This document shows, one piece after another, positions 8,428-16,952 of a stretch of 64,000 bases of DNA; positions within the stretch are counted from its first letter, which is position 1; every line of letters starts with the position of its first letter. Under the pieces are notes generated by a model. That model made no database searches and had not been told where the DNA came from. It was given only the letters and a program-made list of their open reading frames with translations. This DNA comes from Psychrobacillus psychrodurans (GTDB lineage Bacteria > Bacillota > Bacilli > Bacillales_A > Planococcaceae): NCBI GenBank assembly GCA_900114885.1, contig FOUN01000014.1, positions 1 to 64,000 on the forward strand, read 5' to 3'. A program made the translations under genes and the position numbers.

Positions 8428-8505
8428 ATGTATAGTGAAATATACCCAGTGACAGCTCTAGCGTTTAGTTCTATATCGGTTTTACTGATTGCATTACGTT
8501 TTTAA
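8428..8505 (+). CDS. Possible 25-aa membrane micro-peptide in the copper locus
   Basis: ATG at 8428 opens 25 codons ending in TAA: a short polar start (MYSEIYP) followed by one hydrophobic segment ending in LRF. A GGGTGGGTG tract lies upstream at a slightly long distance. It sits just after the second CsoR-like box. It could be a genuine micro-protein or chance; conservation would decide. Confidence 0.3.
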   Translation: MYSEIYPVTALAFSSISVLLIALRF

Positions 8506-8535
8506 AAGAGCAGAAAAAACTTGAGGAGGATGACG

Positions 8536-9087
8536 ATGAAGAAAATAGTAATAGGAATTGTTACCTTGGTTACAGCATTCACGTTGACGGCATGTGGTAG
8601 TGATGAAAAAGAAACTAGCACACATGAAAACATGGAAATGGATCATTCTGGCATGAATCACTCTAGCACAGGTGAAGTTCCGGAAGATTTGAAAGTAGCC
8701 GATAATCCTACTTACAAAGTCGGAAGCCAAGTTATTCTTGAAACAGACCATATGGAAGGTATGAAGGGGGCAGAGGCAACGATAACGGGTGCATATGAAA
8801 CAACTGCCTATGTCATTTCCTACATGCCAACATCTGGTGGAGAAAGAGTGGAAAATCATAAATGGGTCATTCAAGAAGAAATTAAAGAAGCTGGGGATAA
8901 TAGTTTAGAACCAGGAACCAAAGTTACCATTGAAGCAGATCATATGCCTGGATTGGAAGGTGCTACTGCTGAAATTGAATCGGCAGAACCTACGACGGTA
9001 TATATGGTCGATTACACTCCAACCTCAGGTGGAGAAGTAGTCAAAAACCATAAATGGGTGACGGAAAGTGAACTATCTGCCAAATAA
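8536..9087 (+). CDS. ydhK: YdhK-like lipoprotein with two DUF1541 repeats
   Basis: A 183-aa lipoprotein: signal peptide ending in LTAC (lipobox), a His/Met-rich linker (HENMEMDHSGMNHSS) able to bind copper, then two tandem copies of a roughly 60-residue domain (YKVGSQVILETDHMEGM... and LEPGTKVTIEADHMPGL..., each ending TSGGExVxNHKWV). This is the DUF1541 layout of Bacillus YdhK. ATG at 8536 follows GAGGAGG; the ATG at 8530 is an alternative. The Met/His richness and the position behind csoR-copZ suggest copper binding outside the membrane. That role is an inference. Confidence 0.85.
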   Translation: MKKIVIGIVTLVTAFTLTACGSDEKETSTHENMEMDHSGMNHSSTGEVPEDLKVADNPTYKVGSQVILETDHMEGMKGAEATITGAYETTAYVISYMPTSGGERVENHKWVIQEEIKEAGDNSLEPGTKVTIEADHMPGLEGATAEIESAEPTTVYMVDYTPTSGGEVVKNHKWVTESELSAK

Positions 9088-9102
9088 GAGATAAACCTTA
9101 AG

Positions 9103-9144
9103 AATTTAAAGAGCTTATTCCATAAAGGATAAGCTCTTTAAATT
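9103..9144. terminator. Bidirectional terminator between ydhK and the NSS transporter gene
   Basis: A 16-bp perfect stem (9103-9118 with 9129-9144) has A- and T-rich flanks on both sides and separates two convergent genes. Confidence 0.8.
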
Positions 9145-9148
9145 TATT

Positions 9149-10519
9149 TTAAAAAATCTCAACTATTTTATTGAGTATACCAGTAATATCGAGAAAAACG
9201 AGGATAATTACTAGTGGAATAATGTATTTCATTATAAAAAGCCAAATATTAAATGCAGTAGCACCTAAACGAGAATGCTGTAATAATTCCTCCCGTAAAG
9301 TACTTTTTTCTATCTTATGCGAAACAAAAATAGAGATTAAAAGTACGCCTAACGGCATTAGTATATTACTAACTAAATAATCGGCAGAGTCAAAGAGGCT
9401 CTTCGAGAAAATAAGAATATCAGCAAAAATACTATAGGATAATGCCGAAGGGACTCCTACTAAAAATATTAAAATTCCAATCATATAAGCATATTTTGTT
9501 CGCTTTTCTGCTTTTTCTTTGACTATAGATGCCACAATTATTTCTAACATAGAAAAGGCTGAAGTTAATGTGGCAAATAAAAATAATGCTAAAAAACCTA
9601 TTAAGAAAACTTCACCAAAAACAATTTGATCAAACACAGCAGGCAATACAACAAATAGTAATCCTGGTCCTTCAGCAGGTTCTAAGCCTAGGGAAAAGAC
9701 AGCAGGGAAAATTGCTAAACCTGCTAACAAAGCAATCACTAAATTCATTGAAACGATTGAAATAGCTGGTTGTATTAAACTTTCTTTTTTGGAAAGATAG
9801 GAACTGTAAGTAACCATAACGGACACACCGACACTTAAAGAGAAAAAAGCTTGGCCCATCGCAAATAGGACACTTTCAGATGTAATATTCGAGAAATCCG
9901 GTGCTAAAAAGAATTTCACACCTTCCATAGCGTTATCTAGCGTTAGGGAGCGGATAATTAGAACGATAAATAGTCCGAATAAGGCGGGCATTAGAATTTT
10001 ATTTACTTTTTCAATTCCATTTTGAATCCCTTTAGCCACCACTAAAACTGTTATAGCCAAGAACACAAATTGGGCAACAAGAACCAACAGAGGATTCCCA
10101 ATTGTTAGGTTAAAGACAGACCCATAATCTGCACCCTCACTAATTATTTCACCAAACAGACCCTTTGCAATATATATAACAATCCATCCACCAATTACAC
10201 TGTAAAAAGATAATAAAAGAAAACAGGTGAATACCCCTAATCTCCCAATCCAATGCCAGTTACTATTAGGAGCAAGGCTACGATATGCACTAATAGCTTC
10301 TTTTTGCGTACTTCTACCAATAACAAACTCCGCTAATAATAAAGGAAAGCCCATAAACAAAGAAAATAAAATAAATAGAAGAAAGAATGCACCTCCTCCA
10401 CTTATACCAGTAACGTAAGGAAGCTTCCAAATTGCTCCTACCCCGATAGCTGATCCTGCAGCAGATAAAATAAAACCAATCTTTGATGACCATTGCTCTG
10501 TTGTTTGCAAACTAACCAA
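9149..10519 (-). CDS. Sodium-dependent amino acid transporter, NSS/SNF family
   Basis: A 456-aa neurotransmitter:sodium symporter of LeuT fold with 11-12 membrane helices. The N-terminus carries the family hallmark [26 protein letters not shown] (Na+ and substrate site in TM1) followed by GGGAFFLLF. The most upstream start is TTG at 10519 and the ribosome site there is weak; a second TTG lies three codons on. The gene is preceded by a complete T-box leader, so transcription is raised when a specific tRNA is uncharged. It therefore most likely imports an amino acid. The specifier position reads UUC, suggesting phenylalanine (inference). Confidence 0.9.
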   Translation of the reverse strand: MVSLQTTEQWSSKIGFILSAAGSAIGVGAIWKLPYVTGISGGGAFFLLFILFSLFMGFPLLLAEFVIGRSTQKEAISAYRSLAPNSNWHWIGRLGVFTCFLLLSFYSVIGGWIVIYIAKGLFGEIISEGADYGSVFNLTIGNPLLVLVAQFVFLAITVLVVAKGIQNGIEKVNKILMPALFGLFIVLIIRSLTLDNAMEGVKFFLAPDFSNITSESVLFAMGQAFFSLSVGVSVMVTYSSYLSKKESLIQPAISIVSMNLVIALLAGLAIFPAVFSLGLEPAEGPGLLFVVLPAVFDQIVFGEVFLIGFLALFLFATLTSAFSMLEIIVASIVKEKAEKRTKYAYMIGILIFLVGVPSALSYSIFADILIFSKSLFDSADYLVSNILMPLGVLLISIFVSHKIEKSTLREELLQHSRLGATAFNIWLFIMKYIIPLVIILVFLDITGILNKIVEIF

Positions 10520-10562
10520 TCCAATCTATTTTTATTATGTCTTCTAATTAATTGTTAAAAGA

Positions 10563-10834
10563 CAAAAAAAGCCACGTCTCTATCTTTTACGATAGGGACG
10601 TGGCTGTTCACGCGGTACCACCCTAATTGGAAACAAGTCTATGTTTCCCACTTGGTAAAATAACGGTTTAATCCGTTTTTATACTATGTTCTTTAAAATA
10701 TAGTATAAAAAAAGCTCCAAGAATGAAATTCACCTAATCTTTGTATCAGTTTTCACCAACCACTGATTCTCTTCTAACAGGGAGACCGGCTTAATAATGT
10801 TCTTTTCTTCGCTTGTTTAATATAAATAATATTA
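10563..10834 (-). promoter_or_regulatory. T-box leader controlling the NSS transporter
   Basis: Read on the minus strand, the leader has a long stem I, the conserved TGGAGC after the specifier region, the T-box TAGGGTGGTACCGCG (plus-strand positions 10611-10625), and a strong terminator (GCCACGTC...GACGTGGC, 10571-10604) followed by seven T. In T-boxes the specifier lies a few bases before the GGAGC. Here GAATTTCATTCTTGGAGC offers UUC followed by A, hence a phenylalanine codon by analogy with the glyQS layout. Uncharged tRNA would stabilise the antiterminator. T-box identity is secure; specificity is tentative. Confidence 0.92.
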
Positions 10835-10840
10835 AACGAA

Positions 10841-10869
10841 ATTATAGTATGATAACACCAATAGGTCAA
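10841..10869 (-). promoter_or_regulatory. Promoter of the T-box/NSS unit
   Basis: On the minus strand TTGACC, a 17-bp spacer and TATAAT stand just ahead of the T-box leader. Confidence 0.8.
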
Positions 10870-11046
10870 CCTTTTATTTAGTAGTAAACTCTTTGCCAAC
10901 GGATTATTACTCGGCAATCGCTTCGTACCACTACATTCAGAGTCACTTTCCAAGTTTCTAAGCTTTTCTGAAAAAAATTTAGAAATGTATCTTAACTAAG
11001 GATCACGTCCAGAAATTTTCATTTGCAACATTGAACGAAAAGCTTG

Positions 11047-12000
11047 TTACAAATTCTCAAATCCAAATGAGAGTAGCTTGTATGTCTCGCGAAAACGAGC
11101 GTCATCACTTTTAGTACCCATTACTACTGAAATAAGTCGGTTGTCTCCTTGCTTTGCTGTTCCTGCAAAGCAATATCCGGCAGTTTCTGTGTACCCAGTT
11201 TTTAATCCATCTACCAGATTAAAATATAGGTCTTGATTTTCAGGATATAGCATAGAATTTGAATTCTTTAAGTTTGTACTATCGTATGCTAATTCATATT
11301 CAAGCAAATTTGTTGTGTCCACTACTTCAGGGAAATCACTTAATAACTGATAGGCTAATATTGCAACGTCCTCTGCTGTCATTATGTTCTCAGAGCCGTC
11401 TGTATTTACTAATCCAGTTGAGTTTACAAAGTTAGTTTTGGAAGAAAGACCAATTTCTTTTGCCTTTTTATTCATTAGTTCTGCAAATCTTTTCTCAGTG
11501 CCTGCTATATGCTCTGCTAAAGCTCTTGTAGCATTATTTGCTGAGGAAATAACCATTGCGCTATATAAATCACGAACAGTTAGAGAGTCATTGTCTTTAA
11601 CATAAATTTTCACCGCTTGTGGATCCATATTATTAGCACTGTGTGAAATTTCAACCAGATCATCCCATTTAATATTTCCATTTTGAATTTGCTCCTGAAC
11701 TATATATTCTGTCATTAATTTAGACATACTTGCAACAGGGAAGGCACTGTTTGCATCTTGTTTCAGTAATATTTCTCCCGAAGAAGCATCCATTAATATT
11801 GCTGCTTGTCCTTTTATGTTAGGTGCTTTTAATGATGAATCTATGAAGGTTGTTGAGGGTCCGGAAACCTCTATTATCTCGCTCATGAAACTTTGAACTT
11901 GACTGCTCTGACTAAACTTATAAATCCCTATATAGCACACCGACAAAATGATTAAGGTAATAAAAAAATTAACTTTCCTTTTTATCTTTCTGCGTTTCAT
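11047..12000 (-). CDS. Serine D-alanyl-D-alanine carboxypeptidase (PBP5/DacA type)
   Basis: A 317-aa S11-family peptidase. An N-terminal membrane anchor (residues about 10-28) leads to the catalytic motifs SMSK (SxxK), SSAN (SxN) and LKTGYT (KTG). The protein ends soon after the catalytic domain, so it lacks the C-terminal beta-domain and amphipathic anchor of PBP5 and is held by its N-terminus. It would trim the terminal D-Ala from peptidoglycan pentapeptides. ATG at 12000 lies behind GGAGGAAAG. It is divergent from a VanRS-like two-component system, a layout suggesting control of cell-wall trimming by that system (inference). Confidence 0.9.
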   Translation of the reverse strand: MKRRKIKRKVNFFITLIILSVCYIGIYKFSQSSQVQSFMSEIIEVSGPSTTFIDSSLKAPNIKGQAAILMDASSGEILLKQDANSAFPVASMSKLMTEYIVQEQIQNGNIKWDDLVEISHSANNMDPQAVKIYVKDNDSLTVRDLYSAMVISSANNATRALAEHIAGTEKRFAELMNKKAKEIGLSSKTNFVNSTGLVNTDGSENIMTAEDVAILAYQLLSDFPEVVDTTNLLEYELAYDSTNLKNSNSMLYPENQDLYFNLVDGLKTGYTETAGYCFAGTAKQGDNRLISVVMGTKSDDARFRETYKLLSFGFENL

Positions 12001-12178
12001 CTTCTTTCCTCCGTTTCTTCTCCTTAATATTCATTAACATAACCATATTGTAGCTATTTGATATTAAAAAAAAGGAAAGAAAAGCTAAAAAATTTCTTAA
12101 GATTAATGAGAAATTAGTTTTTAGAAAGTATCTATGTTTATAATATAAGAAGAATTTTGGAATAGGTGGTGATGTCTT

Positions 12179-12868
12179 GTGGCAGAGGCTATTTTAATAA
12201 TAGATGACGATAAAGATATTACGAAATTGCTACGAATTTATTTAGAGGCGGAACATTACGAGGTTCATTTAGCCCATGATGGTGAAGAAGGATTAAATAT
12301 GCTTAAAAGGCATTCAGTAGATTTAATAATTCTAGATGTGATGATGCCAAAAAAGGACGGTATTTTAGTTTGTCGTGAAATTCGACAAGATAACCAGACT
12401 GTTCCAATTTTAATGTTAAGCGCAAAGGCAGAGGACATGGATAAAATATATGGGCTCACTACAGGTGCGGATGATTACCTTATTAAACCTTTTAATCCTT
12501 TGGAGCTTATAGCTCGAGTGAAAGCTTTGTTAAGACGAACTGGATATTTAAAAAGCAACTCTCCTAAGGAAGGTTTGATCTATGGTCCTTTAGTAATAAA
12601 TAAACAGAATCATACTGTAAATATTGATGATACCCCATTAAAATTGACCTCAATTGAATTCGATATATTATGCCTACTCTGCAGTAAGCCTGGCCGTGTT
12701 TTTAGTTCTGAAGATATCTTTCAATTGGTATGGAATGAACAGGAAATCTATTCAAGTAAAACGGTAATGGTACATATAAGTAACTTAAGAGCAAAACTAG
12801 ACAGAGTGTTAAAAGGAGAAAAAATGATTGTAACTGTTTGGGGAGTTGGTTATAAAATTGACTATTAA
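12179..12868 (+). CDS. OmpR/PhoB-family response regulator (VanR-like)
   Basis: A 229-aa regulator with an N-terminal receiver (acidic pocket IIDDDKD, phosphoacceptor D53 in LDVMMP, conserved Lys in LIKPF) and a C-terminal winged helix (LTSIEFDILCLLCSKPGRVFS... ending in WGVGYKIDY). The GTG start at 12179 follows AGGTGGTGATG. The short gap to the divergent carboxypeptidase contains TTTCTTAAGATTAATGAGAAAT, an imperfect palindrome that could be its target, and a TATAAT-like box near 12140. The partner kinase gene overlaps its 3' end. Closest in style to VanR-type regulators; no vancomycin resistance enzymes lie nearby. Confidence 0.9.
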   Translation: MAEAILIIDDDKDITKLLRIYLEAEHYEVHLAHDGEEGLNMLKRHSVDLIILDVMMPKKDGILVCREIRQDNQTVPILMLSAKAEDMDKIYGLTTGADDYLIKPFNPLELIARVKALLRRTGYLKSNSPKEGLIYGPLVINKQNHTVNIDDTPLKLTSIEFDILCLLCSKPGRVFSSEDIFQLVWNEQEIYSSKTVMVHISNLRAKLDRVLKGEKMIVTVWGVGYKIDY

Positions 12869-14027
12869 GTCTGTGTTAAGTGAATTGGTTTTTTTCTCGA
12901 GGTGGCGCATTGTTACTGGGATTATTCTATCTGTTATTTTGTCGGCAATTTCTTTATTTATAATTAAAAATGCAGTGGTAGGCTATGTTAATACCTCAGT
13001 TGTTGGTAGCGGATTGGTTACCGAATTCGTTACTTTAGTTGGTAAGAGAAGGGTTGAAAATATTCTTTATTCACCCTGGCCTTTCCTTTTTGAACAGTTA
13101 AGTTTTTTAATAGTATTTAGTTTCTATTTTAGCTTATTTTACCTACATGAAAAAAGAAGGCAGTTTTTTATATCCTTCGATCAGCTAGTTACAGAAACCA
13201 AAAAGTATGTAAGTAGTCCAGAAATTGGGTTCAGTCCTGGCTACCGGGATGAAAGATTGTTACAACTAACAGAAAGTATAAATATGATTATAAGTAAAAT
13301 GGATACACTGAGACAGGAAGAACGGAATGCTCAGAGAACAAAAAACGATCTTATTACGAATGTCTCTCACGATCTGCGTACTCCTCTGACTTCTATCATT
13401 GGTTACCTGTCACTTATTACGGAAGATAAATATAGAGATGAAGTAGAGCTAAGGTACTACATTGATATTGTCTATGAGAAGTCAACATTATTGCATAGGC
13501 TAATTCATGATTTATTTGAATATACGAGAGTGCAAAATCATCAGCTTAAAGTAAATAAGGAACCTTTAAATATAAAGGAAATGCTTGGACAACTTGTTGA
13601 ACATTATCGTATTGAGTTAGAGCAGATGCAGTATGTTTGTAATGAGAAGTATAGTTCTGAACCACTTATAACCAAAGCCGATGGTAATCTTCTTATTCGT
13701 GTTTTTGAGAACCTACTATCGAACGCTTTAAAATATGGGATAAGGAAAAAACAAATTGATATATCTGCTACTCAAAGAAATAATGACATCTTAGTAGAAG
13801 TGATAAGTTACGGGAATCCGATCCCTGCTATGGACTTACCTCATATATTCGAAAGGTTTTATCAGGTAGATAAATCACGCGGCGTGCATACTGAAAGCTC
13901 AGGATTAGGACTTGCTATTGCTAAAAGTATTGTGGAATTACATGAGGGAGAAATACAGGTAAAGAGCGACGAGGAAAAAACAGTCTTTTCCGTTTATCTG
14001 AAGCAGTTTACTAGTGTGGACAAATGA
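12846..14027 (+). CDS. Sensor histidine kinase (VanS-like), partner of the preceding regulator
   Basis: A roughly 390-aa kinase with two N-terminal membrane helices (about 22-42 and 80-100) enclosing a small external loop, a dimerisation/H-box helix (NVSHDLRTPLTSIIGYL, H175) and a HATPase domain (ENLLSNALKYG as N-box, HIFERFYQVD, SGLGLAIAKSIV). The frame opens at TTG 12846, overlapping the regulator by 23 nt; TTG at 12858 with GGGAG upstream is an equally good start. The overlap indicates translational coupling. The short loop suggests sensing in or near the membrane, as for VanS-like kinases. The stimulus cannot be read from sequence. Confidence 0.9.
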   Translation: MVIKLTIKSVLSELVFFSRWRIVTGIILSVILSAISLFIIKNAVVGYVNTSVVGSGLVTEFVTLVGKRRVENILYSPWPFLFEQLSFLIVFSFYFSLFYLHEKRRQFFISFDQLVTETKKYVSSPEIGFSPGYRDERLLQLTESINMIISKMDTLRQEERNAQRTKNDLITNVSHDLRTPLTSIIGYLSLITEDKYRDEVELRYYIDIVYEKSTLLHRLIHDLFEYTRVQNHQLKVNKEPLNIKEMLGQLVEHYRIELEQMQYVCNEKYSSEPLITKADGNLLIRVFENLLSNALKYGIRKKQIDISATQRNNDILVEVISYGNPIPAMDLPHIFERFYQVDKSRGVHTESSGLGLAIAKSIVELHEGEIQVKSDEEKTVFSVYLKQFTSVDK

Positions 14028-14114
14028 AGTATCCCTTTGGTTTAATTGTTTCATCAACTTCCTTAGAGGATGGGAAAATCGGTTATAACTAGATTTTTTA
14101 AGTGAAATGAAGTT

Positions 14115-14150
14115 AAGGCCCATTTGTATGTACAAATACAAATGGGCCTT
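14115..14150. terminator. Bidirectional terminator between the kinase and YeiB-like genes
   Basis: A 15-bp perfect stem AAGGCCCATTTGTAT / ATACAAATGGGCCTT with a 6-nt loop separates convergent genes. Confidence 0.85.
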
Positions 14151-14210
14151 TTAAGTACATATTAAGTTATTACTCGCTAGACTTTGTGTTTGAGTATTTT
14201 AACGTATTCA

Positions 14211-15251
14211 CTATCTTTTTGCATATTTCTTACCATAAGTCATATAACGCCACATTTTCTCCAATGGCCCCATAGAAAAGAATTTGAACCAGACTATACT
14301 AAAGACTATCTGAATAGCATAGATTAAGATTGCAATATAGACAATATCCTTTGGTGAAACGACATCCAGACCAATAAGTGAAATGATAATTGTTCCTATA
14401 ATGCTTTGAGCAATATAATTTGTAAAAGCCATTTGGCCGACAAATGAGATTGGTTTCAGAAATTTTAAGACATGTTTTTTTTCTAACAATAAAAATAATG
14501 TTGATAAGTAAAACAAGGTCGTTGGTATTGTCCCAAAAGCAATAAGTAAATCTACATTTTTGTCTCCGCTTTGAAAAGCATTCCAAATCGACAGAGAGAA
14601 AGGAATGAACAAAAGAAAGGTTCCAGCTTGCATCCATCGAATCTGTTTGGACAAACTTTGTATCTGTACAAGCCACCCTGCTTTAGCTGTTAAAAAACCA
14701 GCCAAAAACATAATGAATATTAGTATTAAATCGTTAGAAAAGAATTCTAAGATTGGTAAGAGCAGTTTCGTAGGCAAGAAAATCATTAATACTAGAGAAA
14801 CTAAGTGGATAGTTGTCATTCCAACAAGCCACTTTTTGATGGTAGAAACTCTAGCGCGATAAAAAGGGATTAAAAACAACCCAACAATCGAGTATACATG
14901 TAGAATTGTTCCCCAAAATATGATTGAATGTATGATCCCAAGAAGTAAGAGAGTTAATAAACGTCTTACCATTCGTAATCTAGGTTTGTCACCCCGTTTT
15001 TCCGCTCTTGAAGCAAAAATAAATAGACCTGCACCAAATAGGAAAGAAAAAATGGAAAAGAATTTCTTCTCCACTATGATTGCTATTAGTTGGTGGATAA
15101 CTCCATTAACACCACTATAATCTGGTAGTGGTTGTCCTTCTATAATAATTTTATATGCTGCAACATTTATCAGTAGTATACCAAGTAGGGCAATTCCACG
15201 AATAATGTCTAATGAAATAATTCTTTCTTTTTTTGAAATGGACGGATTCAT
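14211..15251 (-). CDS. DUF418 / YeiB-like multi-pass membrane protein
   Basis: A 346-aa protein with the heparan-alpha-glucosaminide acetyltransferase-like N-terminus (RIISLDIIRGIALLGILLINV) and the C-terminal DUF418 region (FTNYIAQSIIGT, near the end WFKFFSMGPLEKMWRYMTYG). About 8-10 membrane helices are evident. ATG at 15251 follows AAAGGAG. The biochemical role of the family is unsettled. The promoter carries the repeat TTGCTGTAAGG that also precedes the BceAB-like exporter operon at 16185, so the two are probably co-regulated, possibly as an envelope-stress response (inference). Confidence 0.85.
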   Translation of the reverse strand: MNPSISKKERIISLDIIRGIALLGILLINVAAYKIIIEGQPLPDYSGVNGVIHQLIAIIVEKKFFSIFSFLFGAGLFIFASRAEKRGDKPRLRMVRRLLTLLLLGIIHSIIFWGTILHVYSIVGLFLIPFYRARVSTIKKWLVGMTTIHLVSLVLMIFLPTKLLLPILEFFSNDLILIFIMFLAGFLTAKAGWLVQIQSLSKQIRWMQAGTFLLFIPFSLSIWNAFQSGDKNVDLLIAFGTIPTTLFYLSTLFLLLEKKHVLKFLKPISFVGQMAFTNYIAQSIIGTIIISLIGLDVVSPKDIVYIAILIYAIQIVFSIVWFKFFSMGPLEKMWRYMTYGKKYAKR

Positions 15252-15307
15252 TATAATTCTCCTTTAAGTTTTATATTACTTTGCTTAAAGGTTAGTATAA
15301 TTATCGA

Positions 15308-15350
15308 ACCTTACGTTATATTAATAGCAACCTTACAGCAACCTTAAAAC
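15308..15350 (-). promoter_or_regulatory. Direct-repeat element TTGCTGTAAGG upstream of the YeiB-like gene
   Basis: On the minus strand TAAGGTTGCTG-TAAGGTTGCTA forms an 11-bp direct repeat, containing TTGCTGTAAGG (plus positions 15331-15341). A TATAAC -10-like box follows after 10 bp (15315-15320). The same 11-mer occurs twice before the exporter operon at 16105 and 16127. Confidence 0.65.
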
Positions 15351-15440
15351 TTTTAGGGCTGTGGTAGTGCTGATGAACACCACTTATTATAAGCCATCCG
15401 TATTTTTATCAATGGGTGCTTGGGTCATCTATTTTAAAGA

Positions 15441-15970
15441 ATAAGAAAGTATATAAAATGTGCCATGAACTCTGGGTTCTTGGTACATTTTAAGAATGAA
15501 TAATCCTGTGATTTTCTTACATGTGGACGCTTTACGCGGGCGTTGCCTAAGGCTGATCCCGCTGGAGTCGCCACATTCCACGATTAATCAATTATAGCGT
15601 AGTACAACAATTTAAATTTTGACAAAGTATATCGCTTAGATGATAAAATTGATCCAATTTTAGAAAGTGATTATATTCTTAGTAATCGCCTATGAATTAG
15701 AAGTGCTATTATTTAAAGATAGATGAAGGAAGTGAATTTTATTTGTGCTAGTCCATTTCAACACGACTTATCCAAATATACTCTAAATTATTTAGCGTGA
15801 ATTCAACTATCTGTTTACTATAAGTGGACTTAGTTGATTGGAGCGCAGAGCGGCGACTCCAGTGGGAACAGCGCGAGCCTGGACTGAGCGTGCGAAGGAA
15901 GCGGCTGAAGCCGTGCCCACGGAAAGCGTCAGCCCGGAGCAGAAATCAATGGCATATCTAAGTCTCTGTT
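15441..15970. repeat. Dispersed long inverted-repeat element, copy A
   Basis: A roughly 530-bp block starting ATAAGAAAGTATATAAAATG. It contains a GC-rich arm GTGGACGCTTTACGCGGGC...CTGGAGTCGCC and, about 290 bp on, the complementary arm GGCGACTCCAG...GCCCACGGAAAGCGTC. A second copy with the same boundaries lies at 29862-30275. No gene is encoded. The paired arms and repeated boundaries look like a non-autonomous, MITE-like element. It fills most of the gap between 15252 and 16184. Confidence 0.7.
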
Positions 15971-15971
15971 T

Positions 15972-16058
15972 TTAAAGGACCGGGATTGGGTAAAGGAAAA
16001 CTTCGTTTCTATTTCGATGAAGCATATGATTAATACTCAACCAGAAAAAATAATGTAA
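15972..16058 (+). pseudogene. Possible 3' gene remnant abutting repeat A
   Basis: Immediately after the repeat, an open frame without a start reads LKDRDWVKENFV... to a TAA at 16056, followed at once by a terminator. It looks like the tail of a gene whose front was lost, perhaps on insertion of the repeat. Family unknown; chance is possible. Confidence 0.25.
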
Positions 16059-16093
16059 AACCCGATTTCTAGTTAATAGAAGTCGGGTTTTTT
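16057..16093 (+). terminator. Terminator upstream of the BceAB-like operon
   Basis: AAAACCCGATTTCTA pairs with TAGAAGTCGGGTTTT (one mismatch), then T residues. Confidence 0.8.
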
Positions 16094-16104
16094 CGGATTT
16101 AAGC

Positions 16105-16152
16105 TTGCTGTAAGGTTGGCATAAATTTGCTGTAAGGATGAGCATTTATAGT
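16105..16152 (+). promoter_or_regulatory. Promoter of the BceAB-like operon with two TTGCTGTAAGG repeats
   Basis: Identical 11-mers at 16105-16115 and 16127-16137 are spaced 22 bp, two helical turns, as for OmpR-family activators that bind in tandem. A TATAGT -10 box lies at 16147-16152, nine bases after the second copy. The same 11-mer precedes the YeiB-like gene. The likely binder is the two-component regulator at 20710 (inference). Confidence 0.7.
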
Positions 16153-16184
16153 ATACATATCGACAAAATTGAAGAGGTGAAAAA

Positions 16185-16952
16185 ATGGAATCGTTATTAA
16201 AAGTAGAAAATGTGAAAAAAATATATGGTAAATCCAATGCAGCATACACCGCATTAGAAAATATATCATTCGATATTCAAGAGGGAGAGTTTGTAGGGAT
16301 TATGGGTCCTTCTGGAGCGGGGAAGTCAACTCTGCTGAATATGTTGGCAACAATTGATTCTCCGACTGAAGGAAAGATATATATGAACAATACGAGTATC
16401 CACGATATGAAAGAAGATGCGTTAGCTGATTTCAGACGTGATAATCTCGGTTTTATATTCCAGGATTACAATTTGTTAGACTCTCTTACTGTGAAGGAAA
16501 ATATATTATTGCCTCTGGCAATTGCGAAAGTTCCAGCAAAAAAAATTAATAGCTTAGTGACTAGTATTGCTAAAGTTTTTGGTATTGAAGACTTACTAGA
16601 TAAATATCCATACCAAATTTCTGGAGGTCAAAAACAAAGAACTGCAGCTGCAAGAGCACTTGTGACGGAGCCTGTAATGATTTTAGCAGACGAGCCAACA
16701 GGTGCACTGGATTCAAAATCAGCGACAGATCTATTAGAAAGCTTAAGTAAACTAAATGAAAATAATAATTCTACTATCATGATGGTGACACATGATGCAT
16801 ATGCAGCAAGCTTCTGTCGTCGTATTATTTTCATCAAGGATGGTACGCTTTCAACAGAAATTTACCGTCGAGATAAAACACGGAAAGCATTCTTCCAAGA
16901 AATTTTGGATGTCCTTGCAACAATTGGGGGTGGGGTAGATGACGTTATTTAG
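16185..16952 (+). CDS. BceA-like ABC transporter ATPase
   Basis: A 255-aa ATPase with Walker A GPSGAGKST (41-49), Q-loop FIFQDYNLL, signature SGGQKQR (146-152) and Walker B MILADEPTG. It belongs to the MacB/LolD-like group that pairs with FtsX-type permeases. ATG at 16185 follows GAGGTGA. Its stop overlaps the permease start by 14 nt. BceAB-type systems remove antimicrobial peptides such as bacitracin from their lipid target and signal to a cognate kinase. Sequence cannot name the peptide. Confidence 0.92.
   Translation: MESLLKVENVKKIYGKSNAAYTALENISFDIQEGEFVGIMGPSGAGKSTLLNMLATIDSPTEGKIYMNNTSIHDMKEDALADFRRDNLGFIFQDYNLLDSLTVKENILLPLAIAKVPAKKINSLVTSIAKVFGIEDLLDKYPYQISGGQKQRTAAARALVTEPVMILADEPTGALDSKSATDLLESLSKLNENNNSTIMMVTHDAYAASFCRRIIFIKDGTLSTEIYRRDKTRKAFFQEILDVLATIGGGVDDVI

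Noticed and set aside
8494-8874. 126-codon minus-strand frame opposite the YdhK-like gene
   Set aside because: Covers the lipoprotein's own ribosome site and repeats; composition is that of an antisense shadow.
9568-9765. Lys/Gln-rich frame on the plus strand inside the NSS gene
   Set aside because: Shadow of the transporter gene on the other strand; no ribosome site.
12179-14027. Vancomycin-resistance operon
   Set aside because: Only VanR/VanS-like proteins and a carboxypeptidase are seen; no vanH, van ligase or vanX.
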